From Capsulimonas corticalis (GTDB lineage Bacteria; Armatimonadota; Armatimonadia; Armatimonadales; Capsulimonadaceae), in the NCBI RefSeq assembly GCF_003574315.2, contig NZ_AP025739.1:5332001-5396000 (forward strand): DNA of 64,000 nucleotides, in the 5' to 3' direction. The notes beneath the pieces are model-generated. The model saw only the letters and a program-made list of their open reading frames with translations. It was not told the DNA's origin and did not search any database. A program made the position numbers and the translations under genes. Position 1 is the stretch's first letter. Every line of letters starts with the position of its first letter. This document shows, piece after piece, positions 63,262 through 64,000 of the stretch.

Positions 63262-64000
63262 ATGGCAACAATCAAAGATGTCGCGGAACGAAGCGGCGTC
63301 TCCAAGGCGACGGTTTCCTACATCCTCAACAACCGCCCCATCCCCATTGGGGTCGAAACACGGGAACGAGTCCTCGCGGCAATGAGAGATCTCAATTATC
63401 GTCCCGTGTCCGCCCGTCAAAGCTCCTCCGCAAAGCGCACGAACACGGTGGGAGTGATCTTTCCCAGCTTTGGAGGACGCCTTGTCGATCTGCCCTATTA
63501 CAATTATTTGATCGATGGGATTCTGTTTGTCGCCATCCAAAGCAAGTGGAACACGCTCCTGTTCAATTGCGAGACCTGGGAGGACGCTCACCAGAGCCTG
63601 CGCAGCTACTGCGATGGGAGCTGCGCGGGGCTGATCCTGATCGGTCCGTCTCCCATGGGAGATCTCGTCGTCGCGCTCAAGGAGCGGGGCATCCCCTTTA
63701 TCCTCATCAATACGGGAACGCAGCAGAGCGATATCTCCTCTGTGGATATCGATAACGAAGCCGCAGCCGTCCAGGCCGTCCGCTATCTGATCGATGAAGG
63801 GCATCGCCGGATCGCGATGCTGCCGGGGGCGGCCGGCCACGACAGTACGCAGCTCCGCGTACGCGGTTTCCGACGTGCATTGACAGAGGCCGGCCTGAAA
63901 TACCGAGAAGAGTGGGTAATGCCAGGGGAATATTCGGAAGAATCGGGATACCAGCGCACTCATCTATTGCTCCAAGCCGAATCTCACCCTTCAAAGCGTC
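63262..64000 (+). CDS. LacI-family regulator (3' end cut by window edge)
   Basis: The open frame from ATG 63262 to the last base encodes 246 residues of a typical ~340-residue repressor. It begins MATIKDVAERSGVSKATVSYI (helix-turn-helix), hinge LNYRPVSARQ, then the ligand domain with VGVIFPSFGGR, LIDGILFVAIQSKWNTLLFN, YCDGSCAGLILIGPS, IPFILINTG, SVDIDNEAAAVQAVRYLIDEGHRRIA (two parts) and GFRRALTEAGL. RBS-like GGGAAA upstream. What it controls lies beyond the window. Confidence 0.92.
   Translation, partial: MATIKDVAERSGVSKATVSYILNNRPIPIGVETRERVLAAMRDLNYRPVSARQSSSAKRTNTVGVIFPSFGGRLVDLPYYNYLIDGILFVAIQSKWNTLLFNCETWEDAHQSLRSYCDGSCAGLILIGPSPMGDLVVALKERGIPFILINTGTQQSDISSVDIDNEAAAVQAVRYLIDEGHRRIAMLPGAAGHDSTQLRVRGFRRALTEAGLKYREEWVMPGEYSEESGYQRTHLLLQAESHPSKR

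Overview
The window looks like a chromosomal piece of a soil or plant-associated, saccharolytic bacterium. Several features fit an Armatimonadota member of the Capsulimonas type, but no 16S or other marker is present, so this is inference. These features are the DUF1559-type prepilin proteins with the [16 protein letters not shown] start, many LacI-family regulators each beside a secreted carbohydrate-active protein, and a GC-rich sequence. Both window edges cut a gene: ubiD on the left, and a LacI-type regulator on the right that is open to the last base.

Layout. 0-3.6 kb: ubiD, a small membrane protein, ubiX (maker of the prenylated-FMN cofactor of UbiD) and an outer-membrane barrel protein. 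3.7-7.4 kb: a tandem TPR gene pair whose upstream member is cut by a 1265-bp IS3-family element. 7.5-19 kb: regulator/secreted-protein modules (LacI + beta-helix/ricin lectin, a convergent paralogue, LacI + GH43, LacI + GH30-like, a prepilin, AraC). Two inverted copies of a 126-bp palindromic repeat bracket the 12-19 kb part. 19.3-20.9 kb: an FCD-type GntR regulator with a PhyH dioxygenase. 20.9-29 kb: a minus-strand operon LacI -> prepilin -> 1316-aa double glycosidase -> GHL6-like glycosidase. It starts at a perfect-consensus promoter with a LacI palindrome. 29.3-38.4 kb: two more PhyH dioxygenases, a GxGYxYP putative glycosidase, two AraC regulators, an FAD monooxygenase, ychF and a VOC-domain protein. 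38.5-41.5 kb: a propeller protein with two tandem carbohydrate-binding modules, preceded by a tiny prepilin-like ORF.

41.8-58.5 kb is the most coherent system. It is a tightly spaced minus-strand run from a GntR/LacI-hybrid regulator through a prepilin-like peptide, two propeller proteins, two clan-D-like glycosidases and a hexuronate transporter. It continues with the galacturonate catabolic enzymes UxaE, UxaC and a UxuB-type SDR, then a LarA-like protein and a GH28 polygalacturonase. This reads as pectin capture, hydrolysis, uptake and conversion toward mannonate. UxuA, KdgK and KdgA are not in the window. Four 12-bp sites of the form TWTGGTACAAWG lie on either side of the regulator gene and suggest its operator. 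58.8-64 kb: a GH10 xylanase with a perfect-consensus promoter, a fur-katG peroxide-defence pair, and the truncated LacI gene with a 30-bp operator palindrome.

The less ordinary signals are two very short prepilin-like ORFs placed 1 and 6 nt upstream of large secreted-protein genes, the palindromic repeat element whose two copies sit inside different outer inverted repeats, and the TPR module family broken by the IS. No tRNA, rRNA or CRISPR array was seen.
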